A DNA stretch of 64,000 nucleotides from Metabacillus litoralis (GCF_003667825.1 NZ_CP033043.1:3536001-3600000), one strand, 5' to 3'; numbered from the stretch's first letter, positions 1-9,108 are shown. Program-made: numbers and translations. Notes: generated by a model not told the origin, from the sequence alone.

Positions 1-122
1 GACGTATATTGTCTTACATTTACTTCATATATGACGGCATCTTTTCCCCATTCAGGATATTGAGCTTTATTTTCCTTAAACTCCTCTTCATTAATCACTT
101 TGTTACGATCTGCTATACTCAC
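1..122 (-). CDS. Glycoside hydrolase family 13 (alpha-amylase-like) protein, N-terminal fragment
   Basis: The gene runs off the left edge of the window, so only its first 40 codons are present. Reading leftward from a GTG at 122, the peptide contains DAVIYEVNVRQYT, which resembles the first strand region of GH13 alpha-amylase family enzymes. An AAAGGA element lies about 10 bases upstream of the GTG. It sits 66 bases downstream of the last permease gene on the same strand, which suggests co-transcription with the sugar importer and hydrolysis of an alpha-glucan or oligosaccharide. The family call rests on one short motif and the substrate is unknown. Confidence 0.6.
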   Translation of the reverse strand, partial: MSIADRNKVINEEEFKENKAQYPEWGKDAVIYEVNVRQYT

Positions 123-188
123 TCTTTCTCATTCCTTTCGAATTTGAAGTATGAATATGAATAAAACAAGTTAAAGTCTTTCCCTTCA

Positions 189-1073
189 TCACCCTTTAAC
201 AGAACCGAGCGTAATTCCTTTAACGAAATATCGTTGAAAAAATGGATAAATCACTAAAAGAGGAAGCATTGATATGAATATTTTCGCAGCATTTAAGGTT
301 TGATTAGAAGAGCTTGCAAGACGTTGTGCTGATTCTGCATCAATTTGTGAAGGATCAATTTCAACCGTTACAGAACGGATATATGTTTGTAAAGGATATA
401 AATCATTATTTGTCATTAACACCAGTGCCTGAAAAAACTCATTCCAATGCATAACAATCGTAAAAACTAAGATTGTCGCTAGAACTGGCTTTGACAATGG
501 TAAATAGATATCAAACAAAATTCTCCAAGGTCCTGCACCGTCCATTACCGCTGACTCTTCTAATTCCTTTGGCAGGTTTCTAAAGAAATTCATCACCAAA
601 ATCACATTGAACACAGGTAATCCACCACCAAGAACAAGTCCCCAAATATTGTTCGTCATTCCTAGTGTTTTCATCGTCATATACCACGGAACCAAACCAC
701 CATTAAAAAGCATCGCAAAAATTAACAGCCACATAATAATATTTCTTGGTCCAAACTCTTTCGATGTTTTCGATAATGGGTATGCCATTAAGAGCACGAC
801 TACGAAGGTCGTGATCGTTCCTAAGACCACTCGCTGAATGGAAATCAAAAATGAATTGAGAAATTTGCCATCTTCTACAATTAGAGAATAAGCTCCTAAT
901 GTAAAATCCTTTGGCCAGAAAAAGACTTGCCCTGCAGAAACAGCGGCTTTATCACTTAATGAAATAACTAACGTATACCAAACGGGATAGATACAAAGAA
1001 GCGTTATTAAAATAAGCAAAACAACATTAAAACCGTTGAAAAACCTGGATACTAGTGTTTTATCTTCTACCAT
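189..1073 (-). CDS. Carbohydrate ABC transporter permease (LplC/YtcP, MalG-type)
   Basis: This 294-residue inner-membrane permease belongs to the CUT1 (MalG-like) branch of sugar importers. It has about six hydrophobic segments. The cytoplasmic EAA loop that contacts the ATPase is visible as ESAVMDGAGPWRILFDIYLP near residue 175-195. It lies 16 bases after the partner permease and three genes after the operon start. No ATP-binding subunit is encoded here. Families of this LplB/LplC kind often use a shared MsmX-type ATPase encoded elsewhere, which is inference for this organism. The start is preceded by AGGTGTGAGG. Confidence 0.88.
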   Translation of the reverse strand: MVEDKTLVSRFFNGFNVVLLILITLLCIYPVWYTLVISLSDKAAVSAGQVFFWPKDFTLGAYSLIVEDGKFLNSFLISIQRVVLGTITTFVVVLLMAYPLSKTSKEFGPRNIIMWLLIFAMLFNGGLVPWYMTMKTLGMTNNIWGLVLGGGLPVFNVILVMNFFRNLPKELEESAVMDGAGPWRILFDIYLPLSKPVLATILVFTIVMHWNEFFQALVLMTNNDLYPLQTYIRSVTVEIDPSQIDAESAQRLASSSNQTLNAAKIFISMLPLLVIYPFFQRYFVKGITLGSVKG

Positions 1074-1089
1074 TTACCTCACACCTTTA

Positions 1090-2046
1090 TTAGAAAATTC
1101 GATAATTAGCAAATCGATAGGCTAATCCATATGAGAACGCAATTAGGATAAATCCAACAATCGATTTTAATAGTCCTACTGCTGTTGCTAATCCATATTG
1201 CATATCAATAAGTCCAGCACGGTAAACCCATGTGTCGATAATATCGCCTGTTGAATAAACAAGTGGATTATACAGATTAAAAATTTGATCAAAACCCGCA
1301 TTCAAAATATTGCCCATACTTAACGTCCCTAATAAAACAGCAACAGGTAAGATACTCGGTAGCGTAATACTAATTAGTCGTCGAAATTGAGAAGCACCAT
1401 CAATTGCAGCTGCTTCATACAATTCAGGACTTATAGATGTAAGAGCTGCAAAATAGATAATGGCCGCAAAACCAAATTCCTTCCATATATCACTACCAAC
1501 AACAAGTGCTGGAAAGATGCCAGCATCAGCAAAGAACATAATCGGTTTAATTCCAATAGCCGTAAGTAATTGATTCACAGGACCTGAAATTGAAAACATA
1601 TCCAGCATAATGCCGGCAATAATCACCCAAGACAAAAAGTGTGGTAAATAAACAATCGTCTGAACAGAACGGGTAAAAAATCTGTTTTTCACTTCATTTA
1701 ACATCAGTGCAAATACTAATGGCACAACTAAGTTTCCGATCATTTTTAACAGCGCAATGACGATTGTATTTCTAAAGATTTGTTTACTATCATCAAGCTC
1801 AAACATATACTTAAAGTTCTCAAGCCCAATCCACTCTGACTTCCATAACCCTATTCCTGGATTAAAATCTTTAAAAGCCATTAAAATTCCATACATAGGT
1901 AATAAATTAAAAAAGAATAGCCAGATAATTCCCGGAAGCAGCATCAAATAATAATGCTTATAATCTGATCTGTTTTTCTTCGTCTTTGTCCTAAGGTTGA
2001 GACGAAGACCACGATGACTTTTAATCGTTTCCGCTCTATTTTCCAT
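1090..2046 (-). CDS. Carbohydrate ABC transporter permease (LplB/YteP, MalF-type)
   Basis: This 318-residue permease is the MalF-like partner. A basic N-terminus (residues 1-28) precedes the first membrane helix at about 33-55 (LMLLPGIIWLFFFNLLPMYG). An EAA loop reads ELYEAAAIDGASQFRRLISI near residue 210-230. Proteins with this N-terminal pattern are the LplB/YteP group, which import complex oligosaccharides in Bacillus and Paenibacillus. The ATG is preceded by AAGGAGG. It forms an operon with the solute-binding lipoprotein upstream and the second permease downstream. Confidence 0.9.
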   Translation of the reverse strand: MENRAETIKSHRGLRLNLRTKTKKNRSDYKHYYLMLLPGIIWLFFFNLLPMYGILMAFKDFNPGIGLWKSEWIGLENFKYMFELDDSKQIFRNTIVIALLKMIGNLVVPLVFALMLNEVKNRFFTRSVQTIVYLPHFLSWVIIAGIMLDMFSISGPVNQLLTAIGIKPIMFFADAGIFPALVVGSDIWKEFGFAAIIYFAALTSISPELYEAAAIDGASQFRRLISITLPSILPVAVLLGTLSMGNILNAGFDQIFNLYNPLVYSTGDIIDTWVYRAGLIDMQYGLATAVGLLKSIVGFILIAFSYGLAYRFANYRIF

Positions 2047-2107
2047 ACTCTTTATCCTCCTTAAGAAGATATCAAGACGAGTGAAACACCACCCGTCTTG
2101 ACTATTT

Positions 2108-3784
2108 TTACTTCAATTCATTAACTTCCTTCGTGATTTGCTCTCCACCCTGTTCGTTCCACTTCTCAACGAATTTATCGAAATCACTGATAGGTGCATT
2201 ACCCATAATAATTTTCAAGAATGTTTCATCTTCTAATTTCTTTAAATTATTCCATTTTAATTCCATTGTTTTTGTTTTTGCAGTAGCGATGCTTCGAACA
2301 TAATTGATATCTGCATTGATGAAAGCAGAACCACCATTTAGATGAGCGTATAAATGAGTGAAGAATGCTTCATCTCCAGCTCGATCCCAGTATTGAATGT
2401 TATAGTCATCATACGGTTCCTTTTTCACATTTTTCACATGCTCTGCAAGATCATACGCAAAGCCATAGTTTACTTTATCAATATCCTCTAGTTTAAGCTC
2501 TCCAGCAAGATGCTTCTGTGTTGAAGTCACGGCATACTCTAACTGATCTCCATGTCCCATAACCATAAATAATGGAATTTCCTGTGACGTCATTTGCTTA
2601 TCTGCTACTACTTCCTCATAGCTAGCATCTTTCTCACTTACATGAATATTAGTCATTTTTATGACAGCTTCAGGATGTTCATAATCTTTGCTAACGACAA
2701 TATACGTGCTTCCAGTCGTTTCGTTTGAATTAATTTTACCTGAGGAGTCTGTAGGACCGGCATAAGGACGCCAGTTAGCCTTTGGATCATTTTTAATAGA
2801 ATCTTCTAGATTGTACGGTGACCACCAAGGACCAAAGAAGATCCCTGCTTTTCCACTCACAAGAACTTCCTGCGCACTTTTTCTTAAAGCCATTTCCTGA
2901 TCAAGGATTCCTTTTGCATACCACTCGCGCATCATTTCAAGTGTTTTCTTTGTTTCTGGAGTAGTTGATCCATATACAGCCTTGCCATCTTTATCTTTTA
3001 CCCATATTCCCGGATAAGCGTTATTCGCAAAGAATAGAGATGAGAAATTTAAGAAATGATCACCTGAGGTCAAGAATGTTGAACTAAGTGCTCCGCCTTG
3101 TGATGTTCCTACAATTCCTAGTGTGTTTTCTCCACCCATTTTATTATCAATAAATGCTTGGGCAATTTTTTCAAGATCTTCTAACGTCTTTGGTGCCTCA
3201 AGGCCTAGCTCATCAAGCCAATCTTGTCGGATCCAAGTTAACGGTGCTGATGGAAGAGTTGTTTCAGGTAAAGCGTATAATTTTCCATCATAAGTAACAT
3301 TATCTAATAGCCCTGGATTAGAGTCATAAATATCCTTTAATCTTTCTGCCCCATATTTATCATAAACATCTGTTAAATCTGCCAGCTGACCTGCTTTAAT
3401 CATTTGCTTTAGCTGGGTTTCGTTCACCACCATTGCATCTGGGATATCGTTACTAGCAATTGATAAGCTTACTTTTTGCTCATAGTCCTCACCTGCTGTT
3501 GCTTCCCATTCATGCTTTGTCACAATGTTATACTGATCTTCTAACCAACGTGTGTAAACATTGTTTTCAGGTGTATCCTCACCATCAAATTTATAATTCG
3601 GATCAATTCCTCTTCCAATTGAAATTTCAACGGGTTCTGAAAAGCTTCCTAATGGATCAATATTTTCTTCGGAAGTATTTTTGCTTTCTTTTGACTCGGT
3701 ACTGCTTGTGTCCTTACCCACACAAGCACTTAAACTTGCAATCACTAGCAATAAACTCAAGAATGTGAACAGCCTTTTTTTCAT
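2108..3784 (-). CDS. Extracellular sugar-binding lipoprotein (LplA/YtcQ family)
   Basis: This 558-residue solute-binding protein starts with a lipoprotein signal peptide (residues 1-21) ending in the lipobox LSAC, so Cys21 would be lipidated and anchored to the outer face of the membrane. The mature part has the length and sequence style of the large LplA-type oligosaccharide receptors, for example the YALPETTLPSAPLTWIRQDW stretch. It is the first gene of the importer operon and directly follows a perfect cre box. The start ATG has GGGGGAGAAAG upstream. The ligand cannot be read from sequence. The neighbouring GH13 fragment suggests an alpha-linked glycan. Confidence 0.9.
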   Translation of the reverse strand: MKKRLFTFLSLLLVIASLSACVGKDTSSTESKESKNTSEENIDPLGSFSEPVEISIGRGIDPNYKFDGEDTPENNVYTRWLEDQYNIVTKHEWEATAGEDYEQKVSLSIASNDIPDAMVVNETQLKQMIKAGQLADLTDVYDKYGAERLKDIYDSNPGLLDNVTYDGKLYALPETTLPSAPLTWIRQDWLDELGLEAPKTLEDLEKIAQAFIDNKMGGENTLGIVGTSQGGALSSTFLTSGDHFLNFSSLFFANNAYPGIWVKDKDGKAVYGSTTPETKKTLEMMREWYAKGILDQEMALRKSAQEVLVSGKAGIFFGPWWSPYNLEDSIKNDPKANWRPYAGPTDSSGKINSNETTGSTYIVVSKDYEHPEAVIKMTNIHVSEKDASYEEVVADKQMTSQEIPLFMVMGHGDQLEYAVTSTQKHLAGELKLEDIDKVNYGFAYDLAEHVKNVKKEPYDDYNIQYWDRAGDEAFFTHLYAHLNGGSAFINADINYVRSIATAKTKTMELKWNNLKKLEDETFLKIIMGNAPISDFDKFVEKWNEQGGEQITKEVNELK

Positions 3785-3811
3785 CTTTCTCCCCCTCTTT
3801 ATTGTCCTTTT

Positions 3812-3827
3812 TTGTTTACGCTTTCAA
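3812..3827 (-). promoter_or_regulatory. CcpA cre site upstream of the sugar importer operon
   Basis: On the minus strand TTGAAAGCGTAAACAA matches the cre consensus WTGNAANCGNWNNCAW at every constrained position. It lies 28 bases upstream of the lipoprotein start, where bound CcpA would interfere with transcription, so glucose repression of the importer is expected. Confidence 0.85.
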
Positions 3828-3899
3828 TATACCATGACACCTTATTCCTTCGAGTTAGAAAGCGATTTCAAATAAAGTTCACTATTCTCTAATAAATAG

Positions 3900-3936
3900 A
3901 AAAACGCCCAAAAAATGTCTACCTTCTTTTCGAACG
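3900..3936 (-). terminator. Second terminator-like hairpin downstream of the yesN-type gene
   Basis: On the minus strand an imperfect stem from CGTTCGAAAAG to TTTTTTGGGCG closes on a loop containing TAGA and runs into TTTTT. It has the same layout and loop as the stronger hairpin at 4081-4118, as if a terminator had been duplicated. Several pairs are G-U, so its strength is doubtful. Confidence 0.45.
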
Positions 3937-4080
3937 TTTTCTACCCTTTATTGTTTTTTAACTATGGCTACGGCACAATTAAAGCTCTTAATCATTTTTA
4001 TCTACGATTATTGCCAATGTATCTACGATTCTACAAATGAATACAAAATGTCATGCTTTTGCTCTAAGTACAAGTAGATA

Positions 4081-4118
4081 AAAAAACGCTCGAAATAAAG
4101 TCTACTTTATTCCGAACG
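4081..4118 (-). terminator. Rho-independent terminator after the YesN-type regulator gene
   Basis: On the minus strand a 14-bp stem (CGTTCGGAATAAAG with CTTTATTTCGAGCG, two wobble pairs) closes on the tetraloop TAGA and is followed by six T. It begins 11 bases after the regulator's stop codon and separates the two-component operon from the importer operon. Confidence 0.85.
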
Positions 4119-4128
4119 ATCCTACCTC

Positions 4129-5514
4129 CTATTTACCCTTTGAATCCGTTCTTCTATATTCACTAGGCAACACACCTACATAATCCCGAAACAGTCTGCT
4201 AAAATACTTTTCATCGTTATATCCAACCTTCTCTGAAATCCACTGAATCGTTTTCGTTGAATTACGCAAATATTCCTTTGCTCTTTCCATACGGATTTCC
4301 CTTAAGTAGTCTGTATAGGTTTGACCAATAATATCTTTAAAACACTGACTAAAATAACTGCTACTCATATTTACCTTTCTAGCAATCTCCCCTGCTGTCA
4401 AAGGCTGATCAATCTTTTTTTGCGCCAATGTCACAGCACGCATGATGCTATCATGAATTTCATCTGAATAAGGCGTCTTCATATTAATCACTTTAATAAT
4501 CTCTCTAATTTCCTTTAACCAGATCTCAAAATGAAACCAGCTTGACAGAAAGTCGTCTATGGTGATGGGCTCAGGCAGGATTTGACTATAAAGCCTGTTC
4601 CATTCATCTGTTAACGAATAAAAAAACCTAGTTAATCGTATTGGCTGCATCCGCATCGCTTTAAGCTCATGAATCATCGTTACAAACACCGCATCATCAT
4701 AAATCCACTCACCGGAAAGCCACCTGTCTTTTAATCTATTTAAATCATATTTCGTCTCTTTCCTTTCCTTCGCTAACAGCTCCTCACCTTGAACAATCTG
4801 AAATGGCTGTGCTGGGTCATAGTCATAAAACAAGTCACTCTTTTGATATCCACGAAGAAGTTGTAAAATTGACTTTCGATCCATTCCTTTTAGATTTTGA
4901 AAGACAATCAGAGCATATTCTATCTTTGAGTTTATCCATTCAAGTATTGATTTCTTTTCTCGCTCTAGCATATCTGTCCAATACCATATGCCCACATCTG
5001 CTTCGAAGGCTCTTTTCAATAGGGAGGCATCTATTTTCATTTCATCTCTTTGGAGGTTTAATGCGTATAAAACAACTAAATCATTTGTTTCTTCTATTTC
5101 ATTCTCACCTGTTAACTGTCTTTTTGAAGAATCTTTCTGCTCTATCAACGAAACAATTCGTTCTAAAACATCCTCAAACTGCTCTTTTTCTAGCTCCGTT
5201 TTTGCAATATAATCAACTGCCCCCATGCGAAGAGCCTTCTGCACATACTCAAAATCTTGGTGCAACGTCAGAACAACAATTTGGATATGTGGATACCTTT
5301 GACTTACTTCCTCCATCAATTCAATTCCTGACATAACAGGCATTGCTAAGTCTGTAATTAATAAGTCAACCTTGTTCGTTTCCAAAAATTCAAGTGCTTT
5401 CTCACCATTATTCGCTTCCCCCACAACAATCATCCCAAAATCCTCCCAAGGCATAAATGAGATTAATCCCTTACGAACGATTTTTTCATCATCTACAACT
5501 AAAACTCTTATCAT
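4129..5514 (-). CDS. YesN-type response regulator with AraC DNA-binding domain
   Basis: This 461-residue cytoplasmic regulator has a receiver domain at about residues 1-120. The acidic pair is DD at 8-9, the predicted phosphoacceptor is Asp55 in LLITDLAMP, and the conserved Lys is in YIAKTE. A long linker is followed by an AraC-type double helix-turn-helix at about 355-455, ending GYNDEKYFSRLFRDYVGVLPSEYR. It overlaps the kinase gene by 4 bases (ATGA), so the pair is translationally coupled. The family usually activates the adjacent sugar importer operon in response to its substrate. That role is inferred from position here. Confidence 0.9.
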   Translation of the reverse strand: MIRVLVVDDEKIVRKGLISFMPWEDFGMIVVGEANNGEKALEFLETNKVDLLITDLAMPVMSGIELMEEVSQRYPHIQIVVLTLHQDFEYVQKALRMGAVDYIAKTELEKEQFEDVLERIVSLIEQKDSSKRQLTGENEIEETNDLVVLYALNLQRDEMKIDASLLKRAFEADVGIWYWTDMLEREKKSILEWINSKIEYALIVFQNLKGMDRKSILQLLRGYQKSDLFYDYDPAQPFQIVQGEELLAKERKETKYDLNRLKDRWLSGEWIYDDAVFVTMIHELKAMRMQPIRLTRFFYSLTDEWNRLYSQILPEPITIDDFLSSWFHFEIWLKEIREIIKVINMKTPYSDEIHDSIMRAVTLAQKKIDQPLTAGEIARKVNMSSSYFSQCFKDIIGQTYTDYLREIRMERAKEYLRNSTKTIQWISEKVGYNDEKYFSRLFRDYVGVLPSEYRRTDSKGK

Positions 5515-7247
5515 TGAGCATCTTCACCCCCTGATACAGGTAGGAGTATAGATACAATCGTGCCTTTTCCAACCTCACTTTTAATTTCCAACTTAGCTTT
5601 ATCTCCATAATTTGATTCAAGAATTCGCTTTACATACCTCATCCCAATTCCCATCCCCACCTTTTGGCTTTCATCTTTTTGATCAAGAAATAAAGCTTCA
5701 ATTTCTTCTTTTGACATTCCCGACCCGTTATCTTGAATCGTAATTTGGAGGTTGTCCATCAATTGAATGTCCACATGAATATATCCGTTATCACTAACAC
5801 CATGATAAAGAGCATTTTCCACCAATGGCTGTAGAATGAATCGAGGAATCGAAATCCCCATCGTGTTTTCATCTACATCAATATCAACATCAAATTGAAA
5901 ATCATAGCGAATTTGCTGTAACTGTAGGTATTCCTTTACTGCTTGTATTTCTTTCTCAACCGTTGTTTCCTCACCCATTTTCCCAAGATTGTAACTTAGC
6001 AATTTATTTAACGAGAGAACTAACTTATCAATTTCTTTGTTTCCGTTAAAAACAGCAAGCCAACGCACAGTATCTAGTGTATTCATGAGGAAATGCGGAT
6101 TAATTTGATATAATAATTTCTCTACCTCCAAATCTGCTCTACGTTTTTCTTTTTGTTCAACTTCTCTATACAGATCCCAAATCTTCGTTTTCATCGTTCT
6201 TACTTGATTTAGTAAATAATCAAATTCAGGTATTTTCGTTAATTCTGTATCTTGCGTTTCGGTTTGTATTAACGTTTTAATTTCCTTGTTAAACTTATTC
6301 AAAGGGTTATATACCATCTTCCATAAAAACCAGGCAAATAATAACGAAATTAAAATGAATACGATAAAAATAATCGAAACTTGAAGAAGCCATTTGTTTC
6401 GTTCTTGATTCAGTTCTTTAATCGGAATGATCGAAACAATACTCCAGCCTTGGTTACTTGTTTCTTTACTCCAAAAGTATGTACTATAATATCCTGATTT
6501 AGCTTCAGAGCTGTATCCAGGAAACATATTGTTCTCAGGAAAAACATCCTTGTTTTCACTAAACGTGACTCTTCCTTCATTATTTAGAATGAGTAATCTC
6601 CGTGAGTTATCTTTACGATTTTGAGGAGCAAATAAGGTCTCCAAAGCATTCCGACCTGTTTCAATATATAAATAAATATTATGATTTGATATATTCACTT
6701 TTCGCATCGAGCTAAATACAAATTGATTAATATAGCCGCTGTAACTTTTATGTGGACCATAATAGGTGATTCCCGAATATTTAGCCATAACAGGTAGCTG
6801 CTCCGGCAAAAAATCATCACGAAGCCTAAAATTTTCAAAATCATGTAAACCTGTGTCAGGATAATAGTACATAATTAACCCAACATTCGGGTTAGAAAAA
6901 GAAATCAAGTTTATTTCACTTTTGATTTCACTTAATAGCTCTATCCGTTTAGATGGTTCAGTCTCCTTTTGTAATTCTTCTAACAATAAAGTCACTCGCC
7001 CACCAAACGCTAACTGTTGTGAAACGTGATTTATGTTATTTAACGAATTCTCCAAGGTAACCAAATCCTGCTTCAAGTTACTTTGAATGGAACTCTCTAC
7101 CTTATTGTCTATAATGGAATCTATTGTGTAAAAAGAGATAACACCAAGGCAAATAAACGGAATGAAGGTACTGATCAGAAAAATAAGGATAATTCTATTT
7201 TTAAACGTGACTTTGCTCAAACGGTTAACTAGTAAGTTCATCATCAC
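5511..7247 (-). CDS. YesM-type sensor histidine kinase
   Basis: This 578-residue membrane kinase has a first helix at about 18-38, an extracellular sensor domain to about residue 290, and a second helix at about 291-313. A HAMP-like segment follows, then a His_kinase domain with the phosphoacceptor motif YQINPHFLMNTLDTVRW near residue 385 and ATPase boxes PLVENALYHG and DNGSGM. The gene begins GTG ATG ATG, so the exact start among codons 7247, 7244 and 7241 is open. AGGAGGGGGTGAGG lies upstream. It pairs with the overlapping response regulator and probably senses the importer's substrate outside the cell. Confidence 0.9.
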   Translation of the reverse strand: MMMNLLVNRLSKVTFKNRIILIFLISTFIPFICLGVISFYTIDSIIDNKVESSIQSNLKQDLVTLENSLNNINHVSQQLAFGGRVTLLLEELQKETEPSKRIELLSEIKSEINLISFSNPNVGLIMYYYPDTGLHDFENFRLRDDFLPEQLPVMAKYSGITYYGPHKSYSGYINQFVFSSMRKVNISNHNIYLYIETGRNALETLFAPQNRKDNSRRLLILNNEGRVTFSENKDVFPENNMFPGYSSEAKSGYYSTYFWSKETSNQGWSIVSIIPIKELNQERNKWLLQVSIIFIVFILISLLFAWFLWKMVYNPLNKFNKEIKTLIQTETQDTELTKIPEFDYLLNQVRTMKTKIWDLYREVEQKEKRRADLEVEKLLYQINPHFLMNTLDTVRWLAVFNGNKEIDKLVLSLNKLLSYNLGKMGEETTVEKEIQAVKEYLQLQQIRYDFQFDVDIDVDENTMGISIPRFILQPLVENALYHGVSDNGYIHVDIQLMDNLQITIQDNGSGMSKEEIEALFLDQKDESQKVGMGIGMRYVKRILESNYGDKAKLEIKSEVGKGTIVSILLPVSGGEDAQ

Positions 7248-7272
7248 AATGTCCTCACCCCCTCCTATAGTT

Positions 7273-7288
7273 TTGTTAACGCTTTCAA
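7273..7288 (-). promoter_or_regulatory. CcpA cre site upstream of the two-component operon
   Basis: On the minus strand TTGAAAGCGTTAACAA fits the cre consensus at all constrained positions, 26 bases upstream of the kinase start. Together with the site at 3812-3827 it predicts that the sensor system and the importer are both repressed by CcpA. Confidence 0.85.
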
Positions 7289-7504
7289 TAACTTTTAGAT
7301 TGATTGCTTTTCAAAAATGTTATTCAGTATATTTAATTAGAAGTCTAGCTTTCTATATAGTCATTTCACATGCACTGTTCTTTTTTCTTTTCACGACTTC
7401 CATATTTTATAAGGTTAAATATATTCTGAATCTTATCCTATATCAGATTTAATATCAATATCTACACCTGAACAATTATGAATATATTGACTTTTTCTCC
7501 TATT

Positions 7505-7535
7505 AAAAAAGCTCCAATCCTCAAGGAATGAAGCT
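7505..7535 (-). terminator. Terminator after the YunG-family gene
   Basis: On the minus strand arms AGCTTCATTCC and GGATTGGAGCT (one wobble, one mismatch) close on TTGA and are followed by six T. It lies about 120 bases beyond the restored stop of the YunG-family gene. The rest of the 7289-7654 gap shows no gene that can be supported. Confidence 0.75.
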
Positions 7536-7654
7536 CTATATTCAACTCACCAAAGCGCTTAGAGTGGTATTTAATGAATCATATAAAGGAGAATTTTTGC
7601 AACCAATAAAATTGATCTCGTACTGGACTGATTCAATATCCATCAACGGTTATA

Positions 7655-8007
7655 TCATTTATGTAAATAACGATATACACTCAGCTTTAAATAATTGTAT
7701 TGCTTTTCATTAGTATCAGAAAAAGCCTCATCTCTGTCGGAATGTATATCTGAATACTCATTTCATTGTTAAATTGTGAAGCGGTAAAGTCATATCGTTT
7801 ACCATCTATGATATTGTAAAAGTGCCAACCATCTAGTAGAAGAGTTTTCTTAATTTCTCCACCTAAAAGGTCCTGAACAACTAAAGCGGTTACTCCACAT
7901 TGGCCTCTTGCCGGGTTATCTTGACTCCATTTTGTACTTGATTCTGAGGACCATGACTTTTTAAGTAACTGATGAACATGTTCTATTTGCAAATGATCTA
8001 CCAACAC
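7655..8007 (-). pseudogene. YunG-family protein gene, frameshifted near its 3' end
   Basis: The open frame from GTG 8007 gives 106 residues. The first ~80 (WSQDNPARGQCGVTALVVQD, GWHFYNIIDGKRYDFTASQF) resemble the small YunG family of unknown function in Bacillus. After about position 7765 that frame turns into low-quality sequence ending at 7687. The next frame reads SDIHSDRDEAFSDTNEKQYN and stays open to a stop at 7655, which looks like the genuine family C-terminus. A one- or two-base indel near 7760-7770 therefore explains the gene best, either a real mutation or a sequencing error. It follows the CMD-family gene by 10 bases. Confidence 0.7.
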
Positions 8008-8017
8008 ACATTCCCCC

Positions 8018-8425
8018 TCAATCTTCTAGTTTCATCATCGCACCAAAGTATTGAGATGCAGTAGCAAATGAAATAAAGGCACATAGCTCACTTATTTCAT
8101 TATCGGAGAAGGTGTCTCGTAATATAGTAAAAGTAGATTCTGAGATATCACCCTTTTGCTTCAAAAATACTTCTGCAAAACCAACTGCAACGGAAATTTT
8201 TTCATCAAACTTATCCGGTTCAGGCTTCCCTTTTGCCTTACAGTATTCACAACCATTACCCTGTGCTAATGTTCTCCTCACTTGTTCCTTTAATTCTAAG
8301 GATAGTAAACCATCCTTCTCTAGTTCATTACCTAAATGAACCCAGCCTTCCATCACTCGTTTATTGTGTCCTAATAGCTTTTGGAATGATGTACGACCAT
8401 ACTTAGATTCTGCAATCCTTGCCAT
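8018..8425 (-). CDS. Carboxymuconolactone decarboxylase / AhpD-like family protein
   Basis: This 135-residue all-helical protein matches the CMD/AhpD fold. The segment QGNGCEYCKAKG at residues 55-66 places Cys59 and Cys62 as a redox CxxC pair, followed by helices rich in VAVGFAEVFL and ELCAFISFATASQYFG. Classic AhpD proteins have a His three residues after the second Cys. Here that place is Lys, so peroxidase or decarboxylase activity is uncertain. The start has AAGGAGG eight bases upstream. It is divergent from an Lrp-type regulator, which may control it together with the YunG-family gene. Confidence 0.72.
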   Translation of the reverse strand: MARIAESKYGRTSFQKLLGHNKRVMEGWVHLGNELEKDGLLSLELKEQVRRTLAQGNGCEYCKAKGKPEPDKFDEKISVAVGFAEVFLKQKGDISESTFTILRDTFSDNEISELCAFISFATASQYFGAMMKLED

Positions 8426-8547
8426 TGAAACAACCTCCTTGTAAAATTAATTATAAAATTCCGTAAAGCATTTTCACATTAAATCTGAAATAGAAATACA
8501 TATAATATTTTATAAATTTAAATTAATAAGGAGGTTTCACCTTAAAT

Positions 8548-8985
8548 ATGAAAATTGACGTGATTGATAAAAAAATACTAGATGAATTAAATACAAATAG
8601 CCGCCTGTCTATGAGTGAACTTGGAAGAAGGGTAAACCTGTCTTCTCCATCTGTAACTGAGCGAGTCAGACAAATGGAGTCATTTGGTATCATTAAGAAC
8701 TATACTTTAGAAGTGGATTATGAAAAATTAGGACTACCGATTCAATGTATAATAGAAGCAACTGTAAAAAATGGGGACTATAAATCTTTTAAAAACTATA
8801 TAGAAAAACTTCCAAACGTAGAGTTTTGCTACCGTATCGCAGGTAATGCCTGTTATATGCTCAAAATGAATTTTGAGACCTTTGCTGAAGCAGAAGAATT
8901 TATTAATAACGTCAACCCATTTGCACAAACTGTAACCCACTTTATCTTTTCTCATGTGCCTACTAATCAAAAGTTGAATACTTAA
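8548..8985 (+). CDS. Lrp/AsnC-family transcriptional regulator
   Basis: This 145-residue protein has an N-terminal winged helix-turn-helix (residues 1-60; IDKKILDELNTNSRLSMSEL, then SSPSVTERVRQMESFGII) and a C-terminal RAM ligand-binding domain (about 70-140). These features define the Lrp/AsnC family, whose members form dimers to octamers and sense amino acids or similar small molecules. The start follows AAGGAGG closely. It is transcribed away from the CMD-family gene across a 122-base AT-rich gap, the usual layout for a local regulator. Its ligand is unknown. Confidence 0.9.
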   Translation: MKIDVIDKKILDELNTNSRLSMSELGRRVNLSSPSVTERVRQMESFGIIKNYTLEVDYEKLGLPIQCIIEATVKNGDYKSFKNYIEKLPNVEFCYRIAGNACYMLKMNFETFAEAEEFINNVNPFAQTVTHFIFSHVPTNQKLNT

Positions 8986-9108
8986 TTTATTTAGTACTAT
9001 TATTTCCTTATATCTTCTAGGGAACTAAACAATTTTGGGAATCGTTAATGAGGTTTTAACCTCTTCACCCCTTGGTTTACACGTAACCATAGAATCACTC
9101 AATATAAA

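Noticed and set aside
4803..5336. 177-codon frame on the plus strand
   Set aside because: It is antisense to the YesN-type gene, has no family features and no ribosome site.
7162..7452. 96-codon hydrophobic plus-strand frame across the yesM start
   Set aside because: It overlaps the kinase gene and its cre site, with no support for translation.
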